A stretch of 64,000 nt of DNA from Acidimicrobiaceae bacterium (GTDB lineage: Bacteria > Actinomycetota > Acidimicrobiia > Acidimicrobiales > Ilumatobacteraceae). A model generated the notes under the pieces. The model saw only the letters and a list, made by a program, of their open reading frames with translations, ran no database searches and was not told the DNA's origin. Each line of letters begins with the position of its first letter. Within the stretch, counting starts at the first letter, position 1. The DNA is taken from NCBI GenBank assembly GCA_020637295.1, contig JACJWF010000003.1:124001-188000 (forward strand), written 5' to 3'. The translations under genes and the position numbers were made by a program. Below are positions 15,660 to 25,099 of this stretch, one piece after another.

Positions 15660-17024
15660 ATGGGCCTCTACCCGTATGCCGACAAGTACCCCGTGGTGCG
15701 CGCCTTCCCGGAGGACGGCCGCCCGCGGGAGGCCATCCTCCGCGAGATCGAGGAGATGGCCGAGACCGAGGACTCGCCGTACCACGAGGGCAAGATCAGC
15801 GGGTCCATCTACTCCGGCGACGAGGAGCACTACGCCTTCCTCAACGAGGTGTTCGGCCACTTCAGCCACGCCAACGTGCTGCAGCGCGACATGTACCCGA
15901 GCGCCACCCGCTTCGAGGGCGAGATCATCGCCATGACGGCCGACATGCTGCACGCGCCGGAGGCCGTGGGCGTGCTGACCAGCGGTGGCACCGAGAGCCT
16001 GATGAACCCGCTGCTGGTCGCCCGCGAGCGTGGGCGCGAGCGTGGCATCAACCGGCCCAACGTGGTGATGCCGGTGACGGCCCACCCGGCACTCCTCAAG
16101 GGCGCCCACTACTTCGGCATCGAGGTGCGCCACGCCGCTGTCACGGACCGGTTCGTGGCCGACATGGACTCCGTGCGGTCGTTGGTGGACGACGACACGG
16201 TGTCGCTGGTCGGCTCCGCCGGCACGTACCCGCACGGCCTGGTGGACCCGATCGCCGAGCTCTCCGACCTGGCGGTGGAGCGGGACACCCTGCTGCATGT
16301 GGATGGCTGCCTCGGCGGCTTCATCCTCGCCTGGGGCGAGGACCTCGGCTACCCCGTGCCGGTGTTCGACTTCCGCCTGCCGGGCGTCACCTCGATCAGC
16401 GCCGACACCCACAAATACGGGTTCGGGCTGAAGGGTTCCTCCGTGCTGCTGTACCGGTCGGCCGAACTGCGCCGGCACCAGTACTTCATCGTGCCGGACT
16501 GGCCGGGCGGGCTGTACACCTCCCCCGGCATGAGCGGGTCGCGCAGCGGCGGGATCATCGCTGCAGCCTGGGCGGCGATGGTGACGCTCGGGCGCTCCGG
16601 CTACCGGGCGATCGCCGCCGACATCTTCGCCACGGCCGCCGCGGTCCGCCGGGCGGTGGAGGCGGTGCCCGAGCTCCGGGTGCTCGGCGACCCGTTCTTC
16701 AACGTCGCGTTCACGACCACGGAGGACAGCGGGCTGGACATCTTCCTGGTCAACGACTTCCTCGCCTCCCGCCGCTGGCGGATGAACGGCCTGCAGCGCC
16801 CGTCGGCACTGCACTTCTGCATCACCCGCCCGAACACCCAGCCGGGCGTGGTGGACCGCTTCGCCGCCGACCTGGTGGGGGCGGTGGCGTACGCGAGGGA
16901 GAAGGCCGGCACCCCGGCCCGCTCCGGCGCCTTCTACGCCAGCGGGGTGACGACCGAGCAGATCACCAGCGGGATGGAGTGGTGGCTGGACGCCACCCAG
17001 GCCGTCCCCGCCGCCCCGGCCTGA
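15660..17024 (+). CDS. PLP-dependent lyase/decarboxylase, sphingosine-1-phosphate lyase-like
   Basis: A 454-residue fold-type I PLP enzyme of the group II decarboxylase family. The PLP lysine is in SADTHKYGFGLKGS, the cofactor-binding aspartate in HVDGCLGGFILAW, and the phosphate cup in VLTSGGTESLMNP. The segment MSGSRSGGIIAAAWAA is typical of the sphingosine-phosphate lyase branch. There is no membrane anchor, as in bacterial forms. Known members cleave a phosphorylated amino alcohol to an aldehyde plus phosphoethanolamine. With the kinase just upstream and an aldehyde dehydrogenase nearby, a kinase-lyase-dehydrogenase route is plausible but unproven. Start ATG has GGAG upstream (GAAGGAGCC). 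Confidence 0.82.
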   Translation: MGLYPYADKYPVVRAFPEDGRPREAILREIEEMAETEDSPYHEGKISGSIYSGDEEHYAFLNEVFGHFSHANVLQRDMYPSATRFEGEIIAMTADMLHAPEAVGVLTSGGTESLMNPLLVARERGRERGINRPNVVMPVTAHPALLKGAHYFGIEVRHAAVTDRFVADMDSVRSLVDDDTVSLVGSAGTYPHGLVDPIAELSDLAVERDTLLHVDGCLGGFILAWGEDLGYPVPVFDFRLPGVTSISADTHKYGFGLKGSSVLLYRSAELRRHQYFIVPDWPGGLYTSPGMSGSRSGGIIAAAWAAMVTLGRSGYRAIAADIFATAAAVRRAVEAVPELRVLGDPFFNVAFTTTEDSGLDIFLVNDFLASRRWRMNGLQRPSALHFCITRPNTQPGVVDRFAADLVGAVAYAREKAGTPARSGAFYASGVTTEQITSGMEWWLDATQAVPAAPA

Positions 17025-17047
17025 CCGTCTCCCCGGCCTGACCGTCT
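17014..17047 (+). repeat. 17-bp tandem duplication spanning the stop codon of the PLP lyase gene
   Basis: Two exact copies of CCCCGGCCTGACCGTCT sit head to tail. The first contains the TGA of the preceding gene. A third partial copy (CCCGGCCTCCTGAC) follows at about 17049. Confidence 0.85.
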
Positions 17048-17142
17048 GCCCGGCCTCCTGACGCCCGCCGCCTGGCCGGCCGCCCTGCACGATGCCCGGG
17101 CCCGTCGGTCGGGCGAGTTCGCCGGGGGTGTCGCGGCCCACG

Positions 17143-17168
17143 GTTTCACTTCTTTCCGATTTCGATTC
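17143..17168 (+). repeat. 26-bp repeat, left arm of an inverted pair, core shared with 9.8-10.0 kb
   Basis: Begins GTTTCACTTCTTTCCGA and ends with the core CGATTTCGATTC, which is also found in copies 2 to 4 at 9.8-10.0 kb. Its first 17 bases are repeated in inverted orientation at 17239-17255. Confidence 0.75.
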
Positions 17169-17235
17169 GGGTCGGAGGCGGAGGGATGCCTGTGGCCTGC
17201 TCAGTCCGGCGAACACCGTCCCCTCGGCGTGTGCG

Positions 17236-17255
17236 GATTCGGAAAGAAGTGAAAC
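17236..17255 (-). repeat. 20-bp inverted copy of 17143-17168
   Basis: On the minus strand it reads GTTTCACTTCTTTCCGAATC. The first 17 bases match the left arm exactly, with 79 bp between the perfect arms. The pair sits between convergent genes, so it might act as a long-loop terminator, or as a protein-binding pair. Confidence 0.75.
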
Positions 17256-17317
17256 AGAGAAGTGGGTGAGGTGCCCGGAAGGTGCCCGGAAGGTGCCCCG
17301 CAGGACGTGTGCCGCGT

Positions 17318-17614
17318 TCACTCCACCCGCTGCCAGTTGCGATACCGCCACTCCGTGCTCCGGCTGAAGGCCGTGGCCAACCTGTAGCTGCCGCATGCGA
17401 CCCGCTCCACCCGGCCGATCCTCGTCTGGTACCGCAGGAGGTCGCTGATCACCATCGCCGGTGCCTTGGTGAGGTGCGGCATGGTGGTCCGTCCGTGTGC
17501 GTGCAGTCGTTCCACCACCTCGTGCACCGTCAGCGCCGTCCCGGCCTCCAGCAGGATGCCGAGCACGGCCCGGCGCAGCGGGAAGCCGGCGATCGGCTCC
17601 AGTTCACGTTCCAT
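17318..17614 (-). CDS. Small winged-helix-like protein, paralogue of 10178-10558 (unknown family)
   Basis: A 98-residue protein with RRAVLGILLEAGTALTVHEVV (helix-turn-helix), then ISDLLRYQTRIGRVERVACG and YRL (recognition helix and wing), and FSRSTEWRYRNWQRVE at the C-terminus. These blocks match the protein at 10178-10558 in order, so the two are paralogues. I chose ATG 17614 because CATCAGT lies 6 nt upstream, as it does 7 nt upstream of the other copy. A GTG at 17692 would give 124 residues but would leave only 23 bp to nuoA. An inverted repeat pair lies 63 bp beyond its 3' end. DNA binding is inferred from the fold; no function is known. Confidence 0.6.
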   Translation of the reverse strand: MERELEPIAGFPLRRAVLGILLEAGTALTVHEVVERLHAHGRTTMPHLTKAPAMVISDLLRYQTRIGRVERVACGSYRLATAFSRSTEWRYRNWQRVE

Positions 17615-17701
17615 CACCCCACTGATGCGCACCGAGGACCGGCCGTTCGGCAGAACCGCCGCCGGGGACGCACCATTTGTGATGCCATTCACGCGGCGTA
17701 G

Positions 17702-17707
17702 TAGCGT
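17702..17707 (+). promoter_or_regulatory. Putative -10 element for the nuo operon
   Basis: TAGCGT lies 8 nt before the nuoA ATG at 17716; the transcript would be leaderless or have a very short leader. A poor -35 (TTGTGA, 17677-17682) is 19 bp upstream. Confidence 0.4.
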
Positions 17708-17715
17708 CGCCCCCG

Positions 17716-18081
17716 ATGTCCGATTTCCTGCGCGACTACCTCACGGTCGTCTGGTTCGCCGCGATCGCCTTGGTGCTGGCCAGCTTGCTGCTGGGCATCT
17801 CGGCACTCCTCCGGCCGAACAAGCCGTCCGCACAGAAGCTCATGGCCTACGAGAGCGGTGTGAACCCGGTCGGCGACGGCTGGTCGCAGAGCCAGGTTCG
17901 CTACTACATCTTCGCCCTGCTCTTCGTGGTGTTCGACGTGGAAGCGGTGTTCATCTTCCCGTGGGCCACGCGCCTCGAGGAGTACGCCGGGTTCGGTCTC
18001 GTCGAGATGGGCATCTTCGTCTTCGTCCTGCTCCTTGGCCTCGTGTACGCGTGGCGCAAGGGCGTGCTCCGCTGGGTGTAA
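17716..18081 (+). CDS. nuoA: NADH-quinone oxidoreductase subunit A
   Basis: NuoA is a small membrane subunit of complex I at the junction of the membrane arm and the peripheral arm. The 121-residue protein has three hydrophobic segments. It carries the conserved loop AYESGVNPVGDGWSQSQVRYYIF and the following FALLFVVFDVEAVFIFPWA helix with its acidic residues. It is the first gene of an 11-gene nuo operon. Four bases separate its stop from nuoB. Confidence 0.94.
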   Translation: MSDFLRDYLTVVWFAAIALVLASLLLGISALLRPNKPSAQKLMAYESGVNPVGDGWSQSQVRYYIFALLFVVFDVEAVFIFPWATRLEEYAGFGLVEMGIFVFVLLLGLVYAWRKGVLRWV

Positions 18082-18085
18082 CCAC

Positions 18086-18622
18086 ATGGGTCTCGTCGAC
18101 AAGGGGCGCCTGCCCAAGCCACTCACGTCCCTGTTCAACATGGGCCGTTCCTACAGCATGTGGGTGTACCAGTGGGGTCTCGCCTGCTGCGCCATCGAGA
18201 TGGGTGCGGCCTTCGGCTCTCCCCGCTACGACGTGATGCGCCTCGGCGTCATCCCGCTGCCCGCCAGCCCCCGCCAGGCCGACCTGGTGGTCATCTCCGG
18301 CACCGTGACCGACAAGATGGCGCCGGCCATCAAGCGCCTGTACGAGCAGATGCCCGAGCCCAAGTACGTCATCAGCATGGGCTCGTGCGCCAACTGCGGC
18401 GGCCCGTACTGGGACAGCTACAGCGTCACCAAGGGCGTGGACCAGATCATCCCGGTGGACGTCTACGTGCCCGGCTGCCCGCCGCGGCCGGAGGCCCTGC
18501 TCGAGGGCGTGGTCCTGCTCCAGCAGCGGATCAAGTACGAGGACATGGGCGCCCGCTGGCGCGGCGAGGGCTACAAGCCCATCGTCGTCGGCGACCCGGC
18601 CCCGGTGGGAGGCCTGGCGTGA
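18086..18622 (+). CDS. nuoB: NADH-quinone oxidoreductase subunit B
   Basis: NuoB carries the terminal 4Fe-4S cluster N2 that reduces quinone. The 178-residue protein has all four expected cluster ligands: C34 and C35 in GLACCAIEMG, C101 in SMGSCANCGG, and C131 in VYVPGCPPRPEAL. The N-terminal SLFNMGRSYSMWVYQWGLAC is typical of actinobacterial NuoB. The start ATG 18086 gives the normal N-terminus. Its stop overlaps the nuoC GTG (GTGA), so both are coupled. Confidence 0.96.
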   Translation: MGLVDKGRLPKPLTSLFNMGRSYSMWVYQWGLACCAIEMGAAFGSPRYDVMRLGVIPLPASPRQADLVVISGTVTDKMAPAIKRLYEQMPEPKYVISMGSCANCGGPYWDSYSVTKGVDQIIPVDVYVPGCPPRPEALLEGVVLLQQRIKYEDMGARWRGEGYKPIVVGDPAPVGGLA

Positions 18623-19260
18623 GCGACGAGACCCTGGCCCTCCCGGGCGATGCCCTCCGCGAAGGCGTGGTGGACGCTCTCCGCAGCGCGCTCGGCGCCG
18701 ACCTGCTCGACAGCCTGATCAAGCCCAACGACGACGTCTGGGTGCGGGTCGCCACCAGCGCCTGGCGCACGGCCGGTGAGGTGCTCCGCGACACGGTCGG
18801 CTGCGACTACTTCGCCTTCCTCTCCGCCATCGACTGGATGCCCAGCCCGTACGGCAAGAGCGAGGACGACCCCACCGAGCCGGCCCCGGAGGTCGACCTC
18901 ACCGTCCGCCAGGGCTACTGCGGTGGCGACACCCGCCTGCAGGTGTTCGCCCGGGTCACCAACACCACGAAGCACTTCGGCGTCACCATCAAGGCCGACG
19001 TGCCCGACGACCACCCCGCGGTGGCCAGCTGGATCCCGGTGTACGCCGGCGCCAACTGGCACGAGCGGGAAGCGCACGAGATGTTCGGGATCGGCTTCGA
19101 CGGCCACCCCGACCTGCGCAACATGTACCTGCCGACCGACTTCGAGGGGCACCCCTTGCGCAAGGACTTCCCGCTGCTGGCCCGCATGGTGAAGCCGTGG
19201 CCCGGCATCGCCGACGTGGAGCCCCTGCCCGGCGGCGACGATGAAGAGGGTGGTGAGTGA
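18619..19260 (+). CDS. nuoC: NADH-quinone oxidoreductase subunit C
   Basis: NuoC (30-kDa subunit) is a structural part of the Q-module in the peripheral arm. The 213-residue protein ends with the family signature HEREAHEMFGIGFDGHPDL followed by LPTDFEGHPLRKDFPL. A charged, proline-rich loop (KSEDDPTEPAPEVD, about residues 78-91) interrupts the core; similar loops occur in other actinobacteria. GTG 18619 is the coupled start inside the nuoB stop. It is separate from nuoD, unlike the fused NuoCD of E. coli. Confidence 0.94.
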   Translation: MSDETLALPGDALREGVVDALRSALGADLLDSLIKPNDDVWVRVATSAWRTAGEVLRDTVGCDYFAFLSAIDWMPSPYGKSEDDPTEPAPEVDLTVRQGYCGGDTRLQVFARVTNTTKHFGVTIKADVPDDHPAVASWIPVYAGANWHEREAHEMFGIGFDGHPDLRNMYLPTDFEGHPLRKDFPLLARMVKPWPGIADVEPLPGGDDEEGGE

Positions 19261-19263
19261 GCC

Positions 19264-20436
19264 ATGACTGACCTCGCCGACCGCCAGAAGCTCAGCTACA
19301 TCGCCGCGCAGGCTGCCGACGCCCGGCTGAACGTGGAGCTGGAGACCGAGGGCATGACCCTCAACATCGGCCCGCAGCACCCGGCCACCCACGGCACCCT
19401 GCGCATCATCGTCCGCCTCGACGGCGAGCAGGTGGTGTGGGCGGAGCCCTCCGCCGGCTACATGCACCGCGGCTACGAGAAGCTCACCGAGGTGCGCACG
19501 TTCCCGCAGGTGACGGCGCTGATCAACCGGATCGACTGGTTGGGCAGCTTCGCCAACGAGGTGCCGTTCATCCTCGCTGCAGAGAAGCTGATGGAGATCG
19601 AGGCCCCGCCTCGCGCCCAGTACATCCGCACGATCCTGTTCGAGCTCAGCCGCATCGCCAACGTCTCGCTGTTCCTCGGCGACCTCGGCGTGCAGCTCGG
19701 CGCGGTCACCCCGGTGTTCTTCGCCTTCCGTGATCGCGAGTACGTGCTGAACCTCATCGAGGCCGCCACCGGCGGTCGCTTCCACCCGAACTTCGACCGC
19801 ATCGGCGGCCTGAAGGACGACCTGCCCGCCGGCTGGCTGGCGGAGACCAAGCAGGTGATGAAGCGCCTCCGCGGCTTCTGCGACGAGATCGAGGACCTGC
19901 TGTTCGGCAACGAGATCTTCCAGAGCCGCCTGCGCGGCATCGGCGTGATCCCCGCCGACGTGGCCAAGCAGTACGGCCTGTCCGGCGCCAACCTGCGGGC
20001 CAGCGGCGTGGACTGGGACCTCCGCCGCGACCAGAACCTGCCGATGGCCTGGGACAAGGCCGACTGGAAGGTCATCACCCACCCCGACGGCGACAGCTTC
20101 GCCCGCTGCTGGGTGCGCCTCCAGGAAGTCCGTGAGAGCACCAAGATCGTCGACCAGCTGTGCGACAGCCTGCCGTCCGGCCCGATCATGGCCAAGGTGC
20201 CGCGCATCATCAAGGTGCCCGAGGGCGAGGCCTGGGTCAGCACGGAGAACCCGCTCGGCGAGATGGGCTACTACGTGGTCAGCAAGGGCGACCTCGGTCC
20301 GTTCCGGGTGAAGATCCGCTCGGCCAGCTTCAACAACATCTCCATCGTGCCGTGGGTGCTGCGTGGCGTGTACGTCCCCGACGTCATCTCCATCCTCGCC
20401 TCGCTGTACTTCATCCTCGGAGACATCGACCGATGA
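19264..20436 (+). CDS. nuoD: NADH-quinone oxidoreductase subunit D
   Basis: NuoD (49-kDa subunit) forms the quinone-binding cavity with NuoB next to cluster N2. The 390-residue protein has NIGPQHPATHGTLRIIV, with conserved histidines and R47, and AGYMHRGYEKL with R69. It has VPWVLRGVYVPDVISILASL near the C-terminus and ends in ILGDIDR. The segment around R47 and R69 is where the mitochondrial homologue is arginine-dimethylated by NDUFAF7, a homologue of which is encoded at the end of this operon. Stop overlaps nuoH by 4 bp. Confidence 0.96.
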   Translation: MTDLADRQKLSYIAAQAADARLNVELETEGMTLNIGPQHPATHGTLRIIVRLDGEQVVWAEPSAGYMHRGYEKLTEVRTFPQVTALINRIDWLGSFANEVPFILAAEKLMEIEAPPRAQYIRTILFELSRIANVSLFLGDLGVQLGAVTPVFFAFRDREYVLNLIEAATGGRFHPNFDRIGGLKDDLPAGWLAETKQVMKRLRGFCDEIEDLLFGNEIFQSRLRGIGVIPADVAKQYGLSGANLRASGVDWDLRRDQNLPMAWDKADWKVITHPDGDSFARCWVRLQEVRESTKIVDQLCDSLPSGPIMAKVPRIIKVPEGEAWVSTENPLGEMGYYVVSKGDLGPFRVKIRSASFNNISIVPWVLRGVYVPDVISILASLYFILGDIDR

Positions 20437-21473
20437 TCGCTCTCGCCTACTGGGTCCAGTCGCTCCTGCGGGTGCTCGGCGGCACGGTCGCCGTGCTGCT
20501 GCCCGCCGGCACGATCGTGTACCTCTTCCTCTTCAAGATGATGAGCTTCATGCAGAGCCGCCTCGGGCCGATGGAAGCCGGCCCCTACGGGTCGCTGCAG
20601 CTGTTCGCCGAGGTCGGCAAGTGGCTGCAGAAGGAGGACATCGCCCCGGAGCGGGCCGACAAGCGGATCTTCCGCATCGCCCCGCTGCTGGTGCTGGTCA
20701 GCACGTTCCTGCTCGTGGCCGTCGTGCCGTTCGGGCCGGACGCCTACTTCACCAACTTCGACGCCGGTGTGTTCTACATGCTGGCCGTCAGCTCGGTCAG
20801 CACGCTCGGCATCCTCATCGCCGGCTGGTCCAGCGCCAACAAGTACTCCCTGCTCGGCGGCCTGCGCGCCGCCGGCCAGCTGATCGCCTACGAGCTGCCG
20901 ATGGTGCTCAGCGTCCTCGGCGTGGTCATCCAGGCCGGCACGATGAACCTGCAGAGCATCGTCATGCAGCAGAACGCCGGCTCGATCTTCGGGTGGGACG
21001 GCATCGGCAACCCGTTCATCCTCACCCAGTTCGTCGGCTTCCTGATCTTCATGATCTCCGTGCAGGCCGAGCTCACCCAGACCCCGTTCGACATGCCGAT
21101 CGCCGAGTCCGAGCTGGTGTCCGGCTACATGACCGAGTACTCCGGCTTCCGCTTCCTCATCTTCTTCATCGCCGAGTTCGCCACCGCCGGCGTGTTCGCC
21201 CTGATCGCCAGCGTGCTGTTCCTCGGCGGCTGGGGCATCCCGTTCAGCTGGTTCGGCTGGGACTCCGTGGGTTCCATCGACAACTGGATGAACGTCGGCG
21301 GCCCGCTGATCATGGTCACCAAGATGGTGGTCCTCAGCGGCATCATCATGTGGGTCCGCTTCAGCTACCCGCGCATGCGTGAGGACCAACTCCAGCGCTT
21401 CGCCTGGAAGGTGCTGGTCCCGCTCAGCCTGCTGAACATCATGGCCACGGCGATCCTGAAGGTGGTCTTCTGA
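20433..21473 (+). CDS. nuoH: NADH-quinone oxidoreductase subunit H
   Basis: NuoH joins the quinone chamber to the proton-pumping membrane arm. The 346-residue protein has about eight membrane helices. Markers are MQSRLGPMEAGPYGSLQLF (the quinone-facing loop, RxGP), ELPMVLSVLGVVI, and FDMPIAESELVSGYMTEYSG with its conserved acidic residues. The C-terminal FSYPRMREDQLQRFAWKVL is standard. ATG 20433 overlaps the nuoD stop, and its stop shares one base with the nuoI start. Confidence 0.96.
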   Translation: MIALAYWVQSLLRVLGGTVAVLLPAGTIVYLFLFKMMSFMQSRLGPMEAGPYGSLQLFAEVGKWLQKEDIAPERADKRIFRIAPLLVLVSTFLLVAVVPFGPDAYFTNFDAGVFYMLAVSSVSTLGILIAGWSSANKYSLLGGLRAAGQLIAYELPMVLSVLGVVIQAGTMNLQSIVMQQNAGSIFGWDGIGNPFILTQFVGFLIFMISVQAELTQTPFDMPIAESELVSGYMTEYSGFRFLIFFIAEFATAGVFALIASVLFLGGWGIPFSWFGWDSVGSIDNWMNVGGPLIMVTKMVVLSGIIMWVRFSYPRMREDQLQRFAWKVLVPLSLLNIMATAILKVVF

Positions 21474-21997
21474 TGCCCTCGAAGCTGCCCAAGCCCAAGG
21501 TGCCCGGTCTGCTGAAGGGCCTCGGCGTCACCGCCAGGACCTTCGCCGAGACCGTCAAGCCGAAGAAGATGGGTGGCGGTGCCGCCACCGTGCAGTACCC
21601 CCACGAGAAGGAGAGCCCGCCGATCCGGGCCCGCGGTGTCATCGCTCTGCGCGAGGACAACTGCACCGCATGCATGCTCTGCGCCCGCAGCTGCCCGGAC
21701 TGGTGCATCTTCATCGAGGCCCACAAGGACCTCGCCCCGCCGCGCCGCGCCGGTGGCGCGCCGCGCAAGGTCAACAAGCTGGACCGCTTCGACATCGACT
21801 ACGCGCTCTGCATGTACTGCGGCATCTGCGTGGAGGTGTGCCCCTTCGACGCCCTCTTCTGGAGCCCCGAGTACGAGTACAGCGAGCCGAAGATCGCCGA
21901 CCTGCTGCACGACAAGACCAAGCTCGGCGAGTGGATGGAGACCGTGCCCGAGGCCCCTGCGCTCGAGGCCGGCGCCGAGAAGAAGAAGGGGAAGTGA
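21473..21997 (+). CDS. nuoI: NADH-quinone oxidoreductase subunit I
   Basis: NuoI is the ferredoxin-like subunit with two 4Fe-4S clusters (N6a, N6b) that passes electrons to N2. The 174-residue protein has both motifs: CTACMLCARSCP and CMYCGICVEVCP. The ending EAGAEKKKGK is a basic tail. The N-terminal LLKGLGVTARTFAETVKPKK is the expected amphipathic region. It is the last peripheral-arm subunit encoded here. Overlaps nuoH and nuoJ by one base each. Confidence 0.95.
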   Translation: MPSKLPKPKVPGLLKGLGVTARTFAETVKPKKMGGGAATVQYPHEKESPPIRARGVIALREDNCTACMLCARSCPDWCIFIEAHKDLAPPRRAGGAPRKVNKLDRFDIDYALCMYCGICVEVCPFDALFWSPEYEYSEPKIADLLHDKTKLGEWMETVPEAPALEAGAEKKKGK

Positions 21998-22515
21998 TGC
22001 TGCTCGCTTCCGACGTCGTCGTCGCCCAGAACGTGGGGTTCGGGATCATCGCCGCCGTGATGGTGATCTTCGCCCTGCGGGTGGTGTCGTCGAGCAATGT
22101 GGTCCACGCCGCGCTCAGCCTGGTGATGGTGATGGCCGGCGCCGCAGCCCTGTACGTGCTGCTGGCTGCCGAGTTCGTGGCCGTCACCCAGGTGCTGGTC
22201 TACATCGGTGCCGTGATGGTGCTGTTCCTGTTCGGCGTCATGCTCACCCGCGCCAAGCTGGGCAAGGAGGGCGACCTCAACAACAAGAATTGGGGCGTCG
22301 GCATCCCCGTGGCCATCCTGCTGCTGGGCGTCATGGTCTACGCCCTCGGCGACGGCTGGGGTCGCACCAAGATCGACGCCACGGGTGGCTCGGTGGTGTC
22401 CACCACCGCCATCAGCGACCTGATCTTCAGCCCCTACATCCTCCCGTTCTGGGGGCTCTCGTTCGTGCTCCTCGCCGCCGTCATCGGCGCGATCGTCCTG
22501 GCCAGGAAGGACTGA
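21997..22515 (+). CDS. nuoJ: NADH-quinone oxidoreductase subunit J
   Basis: NuoJ is a small membrane subunit next to NuoK whose third helix changes shape during turnover. The 172-residue protein has five hydrophobic segments. It includes ALRVVSSSNVVHAALSLVMV and the conserved EFVAVTQVLVYIGAVMVLFLFGVML stretch (pi-bulge helix). A short polar loop (KEGDLNNKNWG) precedes the fourth helix. The start shares the A of the nuoI TGA. Confidence 0.94.
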   Translation: MLLASDVVVAQNVGFGIIAAVMVIFALRVVSSSNVVHAALSLVMVMAGAAALYVLLAAEFVAVTQVLVYIGAVMVLFLFGVMLTRAKLGKEGDLNNKNWGVGIPVAILLLGVMVYALGDGWGRTKIDATGGSVVSTTAISDLIFSPYILPFWGLSFVLLAAVIGAIVLARKD

Positions 22516-22519
22516 CGCG

Positions 22520-22819
22520 ATGCTCGTCAACCAGTTCCTCATGCTCGGCGCGGTGCTGTTCTGCATCGGCGTGTACGGGGTGCTCGCCCGCAAGAACGCC
22601 GTGATGGTGCTGATGAGCATCGAGCTGATCCTCAACTCGGTGAACATCAACCTGCTCGCCTTCGACCGTCTCAACGGCTCGATCGACGGCAACGTGTTCG
22701 CCCTGTTCATCATCGCTGTCGCCGCCGCCGAGGTCGGCGTCGGCCTGGCGATGGTGCTGCTGATCTATCGCAACCGCAAGAGCATCGCGCTCGATGAGCT
22801 GTCGGAAATGAAGGGCTGA
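22520..22819 (+). CDS. nuoK: NADH-quinone oxidoreductase subunit K
   Basis: NuoK is a three-helix proton-channel subunit of the membrane arm. The 99 residues match the family length. The conserved buried glutamates are in LMSIELILNSVNIN and AAAEVGVGLAMVLLIYRN. Four bases separate it from nuoJ and three from nuoL. Confidence 0.96.
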   Translation: MLVNQFLMLGAVLFCIGVYGVLARKNAVMVLMSIELILNSVNINLLAFDRLNGSIDGNVFALFIIAVAAAEVGVGLAMVLLIYRNRKSIALDELSEMKG

Positions 22820-22822
22820 CGC

Positions 22823-25087
<2,265 letters not shown>

Positions 25088-25099
25088 AGGGAACCCCAG

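Noticed and set aside
9586..17317. Insertion sequence or transposon bounded by the repeats at 9.7 and 17.2 kb
   Set aside because: No transposase-like gene or target-site duplication is visible, and the genes between look like ordinary metabolic genes; the repeat families differ in their first halves.
13944..17396. 1150-codon open frame on the minus strand opposite the kinase and PLP enzyme genes
   Set aside because: The plus-strand genes have clear family motifs; the antisense frame has none and reads across intergenic repeats.
17615..17692. Extension of the small winged-helix-like gene to GTG 17692 (124 residues)
   Set aside because: It would run almost into the nuoA promoter, the added 26 residues have no match in the paralogue, and the shared CATCAGT context favours ATG 17614. 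Not excluded.
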